Below, piece after piece: positions 43,428-54,637 of a stretch of 64,000 nt of DNA. Both the position numbers and the translations under genes were made by a program. The stretch covers positions 1-64,000 of the forward strand of contig WHVD01000246.1 in assembly GCA_015178975.1 (NCBI GenBank), written 5' to 3'. Below the pieces are notes generated by a model. That model made no database searches. It saw only the letters and a program-made list of their open reading frames with translations, and was not told the origin of the DNA. How positions within the stretch are numbered: the stretch's first letter is position 1; each line of letters begins with the position of its first letter. Source of the stretch: Hysterangium stoloniferum (Eukaryota > Basidiomycota > Agaricomycetes > Hysterangiales > Hysterangiaceae).

Positions 43428-43927
43428 TGACATGAATTGAATTTCCTTCAATTAAGTCAAATAATAATCGTAATTTATTCTACTAAACCAAATACAGAAG
43501 CCTCATTTGACAAAGTATAGATTCACCCTGTCAATGAAGTGAGAGACTAATACCAGTCATGAAGGCTCACAGATGTTAATGTCGAAGAGATTCGACAATC
43601 ACAAAAGATAAGATCGAGAGGTAGATTAATAATACAGATAACTAATATACAATGGAGAGATTTTCTGACTGAAGTCCTTCACTCTTCTGATTGCCCTTTT
43701 ATGCCTTTTTTCAGTAAACTATGATTAAACTATGACCTATGAATGAAATCATATATGATGTTGAAATGAGACAAGTCAAATGTAAGTCAAATGAATTCAA
43801 GGGTGTCAAAGATGTCAAATCAGAATTTGTGTCAAAGATAAATCAATGTGTCAAAGACGAGTTGAAGAGTTGTCGAAAGTTACCTTGAATATTTTGTGAC
43901 AATGTTGTGACAGTGACAGTTGTGACA
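43428..43927. repeat. Solo LTR, family I (500 bp), TSD TTGAT
   Basis: Tips TGACATGAATTG and AGTTGTGACA, flanked by TTGAT (43423-43427, 43928-43932). It splits the integrase codons of A-old; the intact reference is near 1300-1330. No coding content. Confidence 0.85.
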
Positions 43928-44508
43928 TTGATAGTTACAATATACGTGGAGGTATTGTTCCAATGTCTGATTGACATGTTCAGTTTGTCCATCACCTTCC
44001 AGGTGATGTCCAGATGTGAAGTGTAACTTCATGTCCAAGGATTTCCCCAGGGATCTAAAGAAGTTACATGGGATGGAACTCCATGCTTGGAAAATACATT
44101 GATAATAAAAAGTTCTGCTAACTGCACAGATATGATGGTATCATGTGTAGGGATGAAAATCCCTTGTTTTGAGAATCTGTCAACAATGACTAGAATGGCA
44201 GAAAAGCCTTCAGAGTCCAGTAGGTGTTCAATGAAATCCATAGAGATGGAATTCCATGGGTGTTCTGGTACTGGGAGTTGTTTCAAAAGGCCATATGGCT
44301 TGTGATGCTGTGATTTAGAGCATGGTCAAGTAATGCAAGATTTACAATAGTGCTTAATGAATTCTCGGAGTCTGGGCCAAGTATATTCTCTTCTTATCAT
44401 TGATAGAGTCTTGTTAAACCCAAAATGTCCCAAGAGTGGATGGTCATGTTTGTACTGGAGAATCCTGAGGTGGAGGCCATTGGAGTCCAGTACATATATG
44501 TGATCATC

Positions 44509-45267
44509 TGTTAGGGCAACACTAACAAGGCTACCAAACACAAGATAAAACACAGAAATATGAAGTGAAGAGGGGATAGCTCAATGACAGGGGATATCAC
44601 ACTTGTTTTAGTGGGATTCCCAAGAGATTGAAACTAAAGACTAGCTATGTACATGCCCCCTATTTATACTATTTATTTAATATTTAATATTTATTAGAAA
44701 CTTGAGAAAAATACTAAAAATGGATTGTATGCACCCTACAGTGCATAGCCATGCTTTCGGCACTTATGTAAGCCCACCCGGTGCTGTGTAGATCCACATG
44801 GCATGCCAGCATTTGCATAGGCTCCGACTGCAGTTGCAGTGCTGATGCACCAGGAGGCCTCTATGGGCACACAGTGTGAAGCACTGTGTGTCTGTCGGAG
44901 CGTAGGCAGCGGCATTGGCCTTGAGTTGGTTGCTATCATCTGGCCGTGCTGATGCTGCGTTGCATCGTTATATCACTGCACAGCCATATTCAGGATGTAG
45001 GCAACACCATCATCATTATGTCAGCACTGTCGCTTGGTTGTGTCACCGCACTGTGCACGCATATTGTGACTCTGCGATGCACGCACATTGTGAGTGCACA
45101 GTGCACGCATGTGTCACGATGGTGTGACTGCTTTCAATGGTGGTGGTGGCAGCGCAATTACATAATCATTCTCACATCGTGCCTGTCTGCTACATGTAGC
45201 TATAATTAAAATAAACTAAAATCCAAAATAAATGGCAAAAATATATATTATATATATTGCCCTGACA
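44509..45267. mobile_element. 759-bp element with 11-bp inverted tips, TSD TCATC
   Basis: Tips TGTTAGGGCAA and TTGCCCTGACA (one mismatch) and flanks TCATC (44504-44508, 45268-45272), splitting the integrase sequence of A-old. Near 44575-44640 it has an A-box-like TAGCTCAATGACAGG and a weak B-box AGATTGAAACT. A CpG-rich part with GTGCACGCAT repeats lies at 44910-45130. No convincing ORF. It could be a short LTR or a SINE-containing LTR. Confidence 0.65.
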
Positions 45268-47002
45268 TCATCAAGTCTAATGAAACCATGCTGGTCGAGA
45301 GACCACTGGGGTTGACTGGGGTCCATGGGATTGTCAAGGTGTGCTTTAGTTATCAGATCTAGTGGAATTGCCGATAGAATATCTTAATGTAACTTCTCAA
45401 TATCCATAATGATAATTCCATGGATGATGGGATGAATGAGACAATGTGGTAAGCTGCTGATTTGTGAAAATGGGTTTCAAGTTGTGCAGGTTTACCATGG
45501 CATAGTTGTTGCTCCCCTCTTTAGGATAGATGTCCCATTGTCTAGTTAAAGTGTCAGGTTTGCCACCAAGGTGACTGGGTCAAAAACAGATAATCATATT
45601 AAAGGCAGACAGGTATTCAGACCAGTGGGCCTGCCAGTGAATCAAAAGTTTCATGGTTGAAAAGTATTCCAGGTTCTTGTGATCAGTTACAACATCAACC
45701 AGAATTCCTGAGCATGATTTGAAAGCTGAAAAAACTGCTAGGAGTTCCTTGTCATGAATGTCATAATTGAGCTCTGGTCCAGTGAAAGTCCAGGATAGAA
45801 AAGCCATGGGGTGAACTTCTCTGTTGGAGTCCTGGATAGACAGAATGGCTCCAAGTGCATAGTCTGAGGCATCCATCTCAACAATGAGTGGAATGTCTGG
45901 TTTCCAATGTGAATGAATTGGAGCTGAAGAAAAAGAATCTTTTAAAAGATTGAAAGCTTTTTGACACTTATCATCAAAATTCCATGGAGCACCCTTGCAT
46001 GTAAGACAAGTAAGGGGGACCATGATTTCGGAATATCCATGGATAAACTATCAGTAAAAATTGGCAAAGCTGAGGAAAGATTGTATATCTTTGACTTTTC
46101 TGGGTTCTGGCCAATCCTTGATGACTTGTACTTTGGTTATGAAACCTAGATACTCTACAGAGTCTGTGTCAAAAGTACATTTTTTTCCATTTGCAAATAA
46201 ACCATGTTGTCTGAGTCTCTGGAGAACTTTGCGGACCTGTTTGTCATGTACTGTGGGGTCCTCAGAGTAGATAAAAATGTCATCCAAGTAAACAATGATG
46301 CATACATCAAGCATGTCAGAGAAAATATCATTAATAAATGTTGAAAAACAGACAGAGCATTGGTGAGCCCAAAGGGCATCACCAACCACTCAAAGGCCCC
46401 ATAATGTGTTCTGAAAATGGTTTTCCACTTGTCTCCTGTGGAGATCCAGACCAAATGGTATGCATGTTTAAGGTCTATTTTGGTATAAATCTGGGCATTT
46501 CATGGAGCATCAAGCAGGTCAGATATAAGTGGGAGTGGATATTTATCCTTCCATGTGACAGCATTGAGTCCTCTGAAATCAACACATAGCTGAAGGGATC
46601 CATCCTTTTTCTTAACAAACAAAACAGGTGCCCCAAAAGAAGACTTTGAGGGTCTGATAAAACCTATGGACAAATGTTCATCCAGGAAATCCAAGATTGT
46701 GGAAATTTCTGTGGAAGACAGCGGGTAAATACATATGTCCAAGGGGTGGCTGGGTGCCTTCTTTGAGGTTGATTTTTAAGTCATACTCTCTGTGGGGCAG
46801 AAGCTGGTCAGCTTTTCACTTACTAAAAACATCTGCAAAATCATGGTATGTCTCCAGGATGCCTTCTAGATCAGTGGTTTGCTCAGATGCCAGAGTTGAA
46901 AAACAACCAGTTGCTTCATCAATTTTCAAATTGATAGTGAACACCTGGGATCCATCCATTTTTGTAGCCCTGATAAATGCTGCAGCATTAATGAGAGAAA
47001 TA

Positions 47003-48571
47003 CAGTAGGCAACAAAACTGTTTGGATGTTTCTTTGTTTTGAAAAGATCCTTTAGCATTAGCCCAAAATAAATTCTACAAATTCTGAATAAATTGTGATA
47101 GATGCTCTAATATCACTAGATGTTGATTACATAACCATGATGTCATATGTCCATTTATGGTGATTTAATAATAGGATTAATGAAGCTTGTACATCCGAAC
47201 GGTTTTGTTGCCTGTATTTTAAAAACTCTATATACTAAACTAGTACTTGGTATACCCTCCCTTGGCCTTAATTACAGCTTCAACTCTTCTAGGCATACTA
47301 TCTATCAAGTTCTGACTCACTTCCTTTGGTATCTCTTCCCATTCCACTTGACAGTGCTCCCAAAGCTCCTCCACTTCACTAGGTAGTGTTTCATAGTCAG
47401 CTAGCCTCCTTTTCAAGGGTTTAGATCTGGAGACTGTGCTGGCCATTTCATAACAGTGTAGTCATGGTCATCAAACCACTTTTGAGCTAGTTTGTTAGTA
47501 TGCTTTGGATCATTATCCTGCTAGAAGATGATATCAGATGGAGTTTTTTTGTAAAACTCAAGGGATTGCTGAAGTTCATCCTCAAAGATGGAGCAGTAAA
47601 GCTGTGAATCCATCTTCCCTTCAATTCTAGTGGCATATCCAATGCCATCCCAAAGTATGCAGCCCCACACCATCACACTACCACCACCAAACTTCAATGT
47701 TCCCTCCACCTGCCTATCAGTCAACCCCTCCCACCACCCTTTTCTACACCCACTTCCTTCTATCTGACCCAAGATCATTTATTTTGGTTTCATAAGAGAA
47801 TACAATTCTCTTCCAGTCCTCCAGAGTGTACTTCTGATGTCCTCCTGTGAGATCATCTCAGAAGAGGGCACTTCTTCTTCACCACAGGTTTTAGGCCAGC
47901 CTTCTGTAAGACACGACAAACAGTTTGGGAGGAGAGGGACTTATTCCTGAAGTGACTTGGTAACTTACACTGCATTATCAGATTTCTGCCTGCAAATGAG
48001 ATGCTTAGCATAGCTGATATCAGCATATGTAAGCTTAGTTGGATGACCACCAGAGGACTTGAAAGCCTCAGGACAGTATTTAGAGTGCATTTTTGAGATA
48101 GTTCCAATACTAACACCAGTGGTCTGATGAATAGAGTGCCCAAAGACATTAGAGAGGGGCAGAGTAATGATGTGTTCATGAATAGCAGGGAGAATAGTGT
48201 GCATAGTGAATTGTGGGGACAAGCATGCTAAAAGGCCTTGTATTTATACTTGAATATGAACAAATCATGTGACTTTGGGGTTTAAGGTTTATTTTTTAGG
48301 TTGTGGAAGTAAAGTCATGTGATCATGAATATTTTTAGACCACTTCTTTGCTCTGTGAATCTTGGCAACAAAACTGTTCAGATGTACAAGCTTATTAATC
48401 CTATTATTACATCACCATAAATGGATATATGACATCATGGTTATGTAATCAACATTTAGTGATGTTAGAGCATCTATCATAATTTATTCAGAATTTTTGG
48501 AATTTAATTTGGGCTAATGCTAAAGATCTTTTCAAAACAAAGAAACATCCAAATGGTTTTGTTGCCTACTG
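47003..48571 (-). mobile_element. Tc1/mariner element (1,569 bp), TA duplication
   Basis: Tips CAGTAGGCAACAAAAC at 47003 and complement ending 48571, flanked by TA (47001-47002, 48572-48573), inserted between protease and RT of A-old. Terminal inverted repeats of about 212 bp (47003-47214, 48360-48571) are nearly identical. Each ends inward with an inverted copy of the tip (GGTTTTGTTGCC near 47200). Confidence 0.9.
47240..48222 (-). pseudogene. Tc1/mariner transposase pseudogene
   Basis: Pieces in several frames: N-terminal HTH part (ETTGVSIGTISKMHSKY-like near 48120-48060, LCRVLQKAGLKPVVKKK near 47920-47870), core FGGGSVMVWGCILWDG (about 47680-47640), and C-terminus EEIPKEVSQNLIDSMPRR followed by a KGGYTKY end at 47240. 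The E region reads NPLKRRL, so the last acidic residue is lost. At least two frameshifts. Confidence 0.75.
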
Positions 48572-49791
48572 TAGATGGAGGTGCCATGGGTTCCGGGGAA
48601 GCCATGGGTGCCATAGGGATCACAGGGGCCAATGAGGCCACAGGTGCCAGGAAGGCCCTGGGTGCCATGGAGGCCATGTTGGATACAGTTATCTCAGGAG
48701 CTGCAGGTGTCCAGAAAGTTATACTGTTTGATACCCAGTCAATCAACAGATTGTATCGGGTAAGCCAGTTATGTCCTAGGACAACTGAGCAACTTGACTC
48801 TAACTGGGTCACATAGAAAGTGACCAACTGAGATGTTCCACACAGGAACTGGATGGATAAATTGCAAGCTTGGGTGATAACCAAATTGCTTGTGCCATCA
48901 AAAAGTTGGAGTGGATTTATCAGATAAGTTGACAACAGATTTTTTGTATGAATTTTGTGTCTAAAAAACAATGAGTCAAAGAATCTATGAGTGCTGAAAA
49001 AATGAATTTCGGGATCATATTTGACATAAGTTTAATAAAAAATGAGTCAGAGTTCAAAACAGTGGATGTGTTGAGACAAGTAAGCTCATGAATGTGCAGA
49101 GAGGTAATGCAACCCCCAACCTGTGTGGAGTCTGTGGGGTTGCTTACTCTTTTTTCGAGTTGGAAGCCAGTTTGTCTTTTGATGGGGATTCCATGGAGGA
49201 AGTCTTGGCTGTTCAACCTTTTGCAGAGTTTGCTTTTGCCAATGGACATTCCGGAACTCAATGACTGGGTTTTCCACACAAGAGACAAAGGCTATTGTCC
49301 ATATGATGTTGTCTTTCTTGTGGGGTCAGTTTGCCATCAGGTCTGAGCTTGCCTGTAAGGTCAGGTTTTCTGGTTTGCTTGCTGGACTGCTGACCTTTGT
49401 TGTTGTTGTTGGAAGACTTCTTGTCATTCTTCCGATCGGATTGTGTGGAATTTTGGTTGCTGGTAGATGGGGTGTTGTTGTGTTAAGAACTGAAAACTGA
49501 CTAATGTTGGTAGGCCGATGGGGACCGATCAGAAGGACTTGGCTTCAGCTTATATGCTGCGCCCTCACAAATATCTGTCGGGTGTCCTTAAATTTTGGAC
49601 GGGCAAAGACTAGTCCTAACGAGTACCTCTTGGCGAGTTACTGATTGGGACTGAAGGATAAGTCAAGTGTCAGGCCAAGGGGTTGGGAACCAAGAGTGGG
49701 CAAGTGGGATACTTAGTATAAGACTTCTAGAGATGTATGAGGGTATTCTGAGTCGATATTCTGATTGCCTAGTAACTACAACTACAGCAGG

Positions 49792-52259
49792 TGTCAGGAA
49801 CCAGAAAGCCCGCTGGCCTCCGGGCCCCCGGACCCCGTCCTACATGCTCCCGACCCTCTATATTGTATAGTAACAACAGGAGTTCCCACAGGAGCCTGCA
49901 TGTCAACTTGTTTATGCCTGACTCTCTGTACGCACCCCACCTGTCTGCACCTAACCCTCTGTGTCTCATACACCAGTCCTCGGACTCCACCGGACTCCGG
50001 ACTCCACTTTATGTACACCCGACACTCTGTGTCTTATGTACCAGTCACCGGACTCCGACCGGACTCCTGGAACCACTCTAACAGAGCATAGAACCCTGCT
50101 CCTGTTATCTGTCTCTGCGTCTCACACACCAGTCATCAGAAAACCCACCGGACTCCACCGGACCTCCTGCACATCAAGCCTGTCTATACCCGACACTATC
50201 TTGTGCACCAAGTCACCGGACTCTGACCGGACTTCCGGAACCCCTCTAACTGAGCCCCGCTCCAGTTATGGTTAAATGATGTGTCATGATTTGTTCTCCG
50301 CTCCTGTAATGTATTCAGGGGATTCTCTTAGATAGCTCAATATATGCTATAGTGTCACAGAGCTTCAACAATAAAACAAGCAAAGGTCCAGTAATTTAAA
50401 TACTGATAGATTAATGAGCTGCGCTATTAAGCTTAAACAACTCAAATCAATGCTTATTTTGATTATTGAAAGGTTCAATAGAACTGTGTATGACTCTTTT
50501 AGCAAATAAAAGAACTATTCCTTGAGAATAAGGGCTGGAAGCTGAATATATGCGCAGTAACTTGGCTGAGACTTCATATAAGAGCTTCGGATTTTTGTAT
50601 GCTTATTTGTAACTATTAATAGTTATTTAACAAGGTGTTAAATAATTTATTAATAGAGAAAATAATGTGTATTGGATTATCTGAGTGCTTGTACTTGATT
50701 AATTCAATAAACTTAGGGCTAGGCCTTGAGTAATCTAGTATTGGCAGGGATTTCAGTAAGGATACTTAGATACTTATTAGGTTTATTATCTAATTAATAA
50801 GCCTAAAGGGTAGCTGTGAGGCTGGGGAACTTAGATGATTAGCTAAGTCCAAGAGTTGCTGACAAAGATTCAAGATGCTGCAAGTGTAGGTGCTTGCAGT
50901 GAGTGTATCAGACTAAGGCTATTATTGTCCTTAGGATGATGAGGTAAGCTTCTGTGCTGTACTGTAAAATATGTGTGTGATAGATTGGTTTTATTGGAAA
51001 CTTGGCCCTCCTTATATACATTTTGATAACTCAATGATTAGCTAACTATTTAGTTTATGAGGTCATTAGTTAGATCATAATGACCTCATATTCTACTCAT
51101 TATTTACCCTTTGTTTATCATGTGATTCCCTTCTCTGAGACAAGGGTTCTAACCTCTTGCTTGAACAGGAAGGTTCAAGGCCGCGGTCCCGGGATGGAAG
51201 CAAACGATGAGTCGGCGGAATCTAATAATGACTCGGGTAGTCACATCCGTGACTTGTGTGACATCCCGACACCGGACTGTGACTTGTGTGACATCTTGTA
51301 ATTGTCACCTGCTGACAAATCATTCCCTCAATCTCAAATTTGAAGCACCGGGCATGAATGATGACATAATGTGTTCCTGTGCTTCCACTGGAGGCTTATT
51401 TAATAAGTCCCGTGACTAGTGTTACAGTCACTTGTGTGACTAAATGCTAGTCACTAGTGTGAAAGCAAAGCAATGTGCCGGGCAGTAATAACTAAGTAAA
51501 TAAAATATAAATAATTAGTTAAAAATTATAATAATTTAATTAAGTAATAATAGCATAATATGAGTCCATATATGCTATTATTTATGCGAAGTTAAAAGGA
51601 ATAAGGCCTATTTTTCACAATAAACATAATAAAAATACAATAAAAATTCGAGAAAATATTAAGTAATTCACAGAAAATTAAGAGAATATTATGAGATAAG
51701 GCTGATACCTCACAGCTCCCGTTCCGTTCTGTCCCTAATTCCCAGTTTAGTATTTACTTGTTTCGTTTTATGTTTAATAGTTCTGCCTCTCATTAATACC
51801 GGATTTGGTATTATTATATTTCACAGTCTATATAAGTCTGCTATATTCATGTACTTAGAATACAGTTTCAATCTCGAACTAGTTTTCCCCCGAACAAGTT
51901 TGACCCTTGAACAGTCTCTAGTCCTCTTGTCTGTCTGCACGCTCAATTCCCAGAACTCCCACAGGAACTCCGGAATCTATATCTTCCTGTATGCATTCTG
52001 TCAGCTTGAAATATGGACACCCGAATGACTGTACGAGGGTGCAGCCTATAAGCTGAAGCCAAGTCCATCTCAGTCGTTCACCATACTTTCTGATAATTAT
52101 TCTGATACCACCGTTCCTTGTACTAATATCCCCGGAACGTTCCCGGGACCTATTACCCGGGGACTCCATGGGACAATTCCCGGAAGCAAGTGTGTGTTCG
52201 GAATAGTCACCGGAAACCTCCGTGGGACTATCTGTGGAGTTTTGTTTGGGAACTTAACA
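49792..52259 (+). repeat. Solo LTR, family D (about 1,053 bp without insert), TSD GCAGG
   Basis: Tips TGTCAGGAAC and GGAACTTAACA; GCAGG on both sides (49787-49791, 52260-52264). TATATAAG at 51829-51836 and the fold at 52015-52066. The U3 part is rich in CCGGACTCC words, with CGG-N3-CCG at 49829-49837, 49991-49999 and 50049-50057. Interrupted by LTR E. Confidence 0.9.
50305..51714 (-). repeat. Solo LTR, family E (1,410 bp), TSD GCTCC, copy 1
   Basis: Inverted relative to 60290-61698 and nearly identical to it, so both are recent. Tips TGTAATG and ACCTCACA; GCTCC on both sides (50300-50304, 51715-51719). The short identical frames in both copies (around a TGACTTGTGTGACATC direct repeat) have no coding character. 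Orientation is set by the TATA box seen in copy 2. Confidence 0.9.
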
Positions 52260-52848
52260 GCAGGTTCATATACAAGTATTCAGCATCTAGAAAATACTAA
52301 CTAGGAGAAGAGCGGAAAACATTATTGACAAATAAGCTTGACTAGGAACAGGAAGGTTATGATTAGTTCGGAGGCCGTGATTAACTGAGAGTGGGATTAC
52401 GAGAAAAGGAAATAGTCCAAGGGTTACAAGTATATATAGGCATATGTGAAACATAGAGTAGAATAGATCATCATAATAAAAAGGACATATCAGAGTATAA
52501 CCAGATAGTATGAGTATATTTTGACGGGGGCATAAATGGAGTTTGATCACCATGAAAGCATACGTCAGCATCAGGAGACTGACAGTTTCCAATGTGATGA
52601 CTTGAGCGATAACTTGAAATCTCAATAGGTGGCAATATCCTCCGGGACCGTCAGGTTGTGACACAGTCATAACAGTATCCCCCCATTTGGCTGAAATCCC
52701 AAGGAGGCCAAAAATCTAGATTCCATACATAAAAAACATGTCAGGTACGGGTGGTGTGTCAAAACATCATGTGACTCAGTAAAAATTTACATATAAAAAT
52801 TCAAGGGGTGCTGGTGCTTGATTTTTTACTTCTCTTCCCTCAACCACC

Positions 52849-53834
52849 ATGACCATTGGCTCGGGGTCAAAGCCCTTCCCGGTTCAGTTAATGGTCGCTC
52901 CCATGTCGGCTCCGAGTGGACCATCAAATGCTCAAGAGCATTGACATCTTCTTGAGGAGAGAAGGAAAGTGTGTGAGGAGAAGGAGCATAAGGAGAAAGA
53001 GGAGCTGGCAGCTATAGAGGTGGAGGAGAAGAAACTGGCAGCAGAAGAGGCTGCGCACAAGCACTGGGATGTGGTGCTTGCGAAGAAAAAACAGTGGGAG
53101 GCCGATCGGGCATGAGAGGAGGAGGCGAAGAAGAAGCGGGAGGGTAAAGTAAGTCAGATTCCCTTTTCTTTTGTGAATTTTGCTGACTTTTTCCACAGTG
53201 CAAGGCAGCGATGCCTTCAGAGTCCAATGACAAGGAGGACAAGGAGGGTGAGGAGGGTGTACTGGGGCTGTCAAGCCAAGGTGGGTTCGAGTTCCTTAAT
53301 TTTATAAATTCTTTTTGATTATAGAAACAAAAACAGGCCCCCAAGGTGGGGCCCAAAAATGACCCAAAGTGCAACTGGTGCACTAAATGGGGTTGGACTT
53401 GCCATCCATGGGCAAGTGGTCAGGGCCACACCTGTCAAGAGTGCACCAACCAAAAGCTTGGGTGCATATTCCCAGATGCCGATGGGAACGGGTCCTACCA
53501 AGAATGGCAGGCCGATGCATTAGAGGAGCAAAATTGCCTCATGCACACCTATTTCTTGGAGATGACTCGGTTCTGATTCAAGACACTGTGACAACAAGGT
53601 CTGATGACCGAACAACTGCAACTTTTGGACGTGGGGCTGGAGAAACAAACCAGCACCATAGAGTCTCTTGGGGAGCAACTCAAGCAGTATTTAGAAGTAT
53701 CAAGTTGCGATGGAGTTGGGCCTGGAGTTGGGGTATTGGAAAAGGTCAGTGAGGAGGTGTCAGTGGTCATTGGTGAGGGAGAAGGTTTGGAGGCCAGAGA
53801 AGAAGGAGAGGTTGTAGAGGAAACCTTTAGGTAG
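52849..53834 (+). pseudogene. Antisense coiled-coil/Zn2Cys6 gene of element B
   Basis: Same layout as in element A: TATA-like ATATAAAA, ATG at 52849 (MTIGSGSKPFP), coiled coil with KEKEELAAIEVEEKKL, intron 53149-53198 (GTAAGT...CACAG), short acidic exon (SESNDKEDKEGEEG), intron 53281-53324, then the cluster CX2CX6CX10CX2CX6C with all six cysteines (KCNWCTKWGWTC, TCQECTNQKLGC). After this, two TGA stops near 53574 and 53589, then a coiled-coil C-terminus (EKQTSTIESLGEQLKQYL) ending at 53834. TGA also interrupts exon 1 twice. All stops fit CGA-to-TGA. The protein differs strongly from the element-A protein, so the gene is old in both families. Confidence 0.75.
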
Positions 53835-53972
53835 TAAAAATATAATGGTTTTAAAACAAACAAACATAGTGTGAAATCATAAGACATAGTCAGAAAAAGG
53901 TTGGGTACCAGTGAGATCACTATGAAGAATTCAAAGGACCAGGTTTGTTCGGATAAGCTTGATAAAACCCTT
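53835..53972. other. Last remains of element B interior
   Basis: A-rich sequence after the accessory gene; pol of element B is missing because the F-type LTR begins at 53973. Confidence 0.4.
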
Positions 53973-54612
53973 TGTGAAGAGTCGATAGATTCTGACCGCT
54001 CGATATATGAAGAATAGTGTTTATTCAACTACTATTAGTAAGTATTGACCATTCAGTACAATACAGTAGGTTACTAGACTGATAGTACTAGTAGAGAGGT
54101 GCACTACATGTCACAAGAGCAACTGTAGAGTTGCTCGTGATGACTAGAACAAAAGAATAGAAGGGTTGACCTTTACGGTACAACTTGTAGCTAGAAGTGA
54201 GAGAGATAATCAGCGAAAGACTGAATATCTAGGGTAGAGAGATAGCAGCACGAGTCGACTACAGTGTTGACGAGCGCAAAGACTTGAGAGTGGGACTCGA
54301 CCTTCACAGTTCAAGTCCAAAGACTATTAGTATGCGAGAAAACACTACCTTTATAGGTAGCTGAGATGTTACCCTTGACACCTCTCGCTATTTGATGTCT
54401 GGATCGTTACAAGGTGGTGTCTGCTGGGTAAAAAGTGTCTTGTCTTCTGGCGCCGAGTGCACCCACAGGTATACACAAAGCTTTGAACTAAGAAATAAAG
54501 GTACGCTCGAAAAGTATAAGGAATTAAAGAAAGGAAACAATACTAGATAATAATGTACTATAATATGTCTAATATTTAACAGCCTGATCATGATATATGC
54601 ATACCCTTCACA
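53973..54612 (-). repeat. 3' LTR of the F-related element (F2)
   Basis: Tips TGTGAAGAG and ACCCTTCACA, 640 bp. Related to the F LTR at the tips and in the GAACTAAGAAATAA region but diverged elsewhere. The accessory coding region ends 26 bp to its right, as in F. GTGCCCCCCAG (a purine tract on the minus strand) lies between. Confidence 0.8.
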
Positions 54613-54637
54613 GTGCCCCCCAGTTCGAAGGGATGTG

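Larger units (their letters stand above)
42686..49420 (-). pseudogene. pol: Gag-pol remains of A-old, broken by three insertions
   Basis: Minus strand, from right: gag zinc knuckle CLLCGKPSH, stop, VPEC (49280-49239); protease with ALIDS...HCFLD (about 49000-48960) and VVLGHNWL; linker with TTDLEGILETYHDFADVFSK; RT (46742-46051: [36 protein letters not shown]); RNase H (MDASDYALGAIL, VTDHKNLEYFS); integrase zinc region (44553-44326); core (DFIEHL); and C-terminus with chromodomain relic ending at 42686. Frameshifts and stops are frequent. The insertions are 43428-43927, 44509-45267 and 47003-48571. Confidence 0.8.
49481..52673 (-). repeat. 3' LTR of element B, interrupted by LTR D
   Basis: Left part 49481-49791 and right part 52260-52673 join to a normal B LTR (about 725 bp). 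The right tip GTCATAACA is followed by GTATCCCCCC, the complement of a polypurine tract, so this is the 3' LTR of a minus-strand element whose interior lies to the right. The fold is at 49535-49587. The left border abuts the A-old gag without a matching duplication. Confidence 0.85.

Noticed and set aside
44915-45127. 70-87 codon frames in the 759-bp element
   Set aside because: Made of GTGCACGCAT-type repeats; low complexity.
51207-51419. Short frames identical in the two E LTRs (also 60585-60797)
   Set aside because: Identity follows from the near-identity of the LTRs; the frames lie in U3-type sequence and have no protein character.
53549-54028. 159-codon minus-strand frame near the F2 LTR
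   Set aside because: Antisense shadow of the zinc-cluster gene C-terminus and LTR; Ser/Pro-rich without domain.
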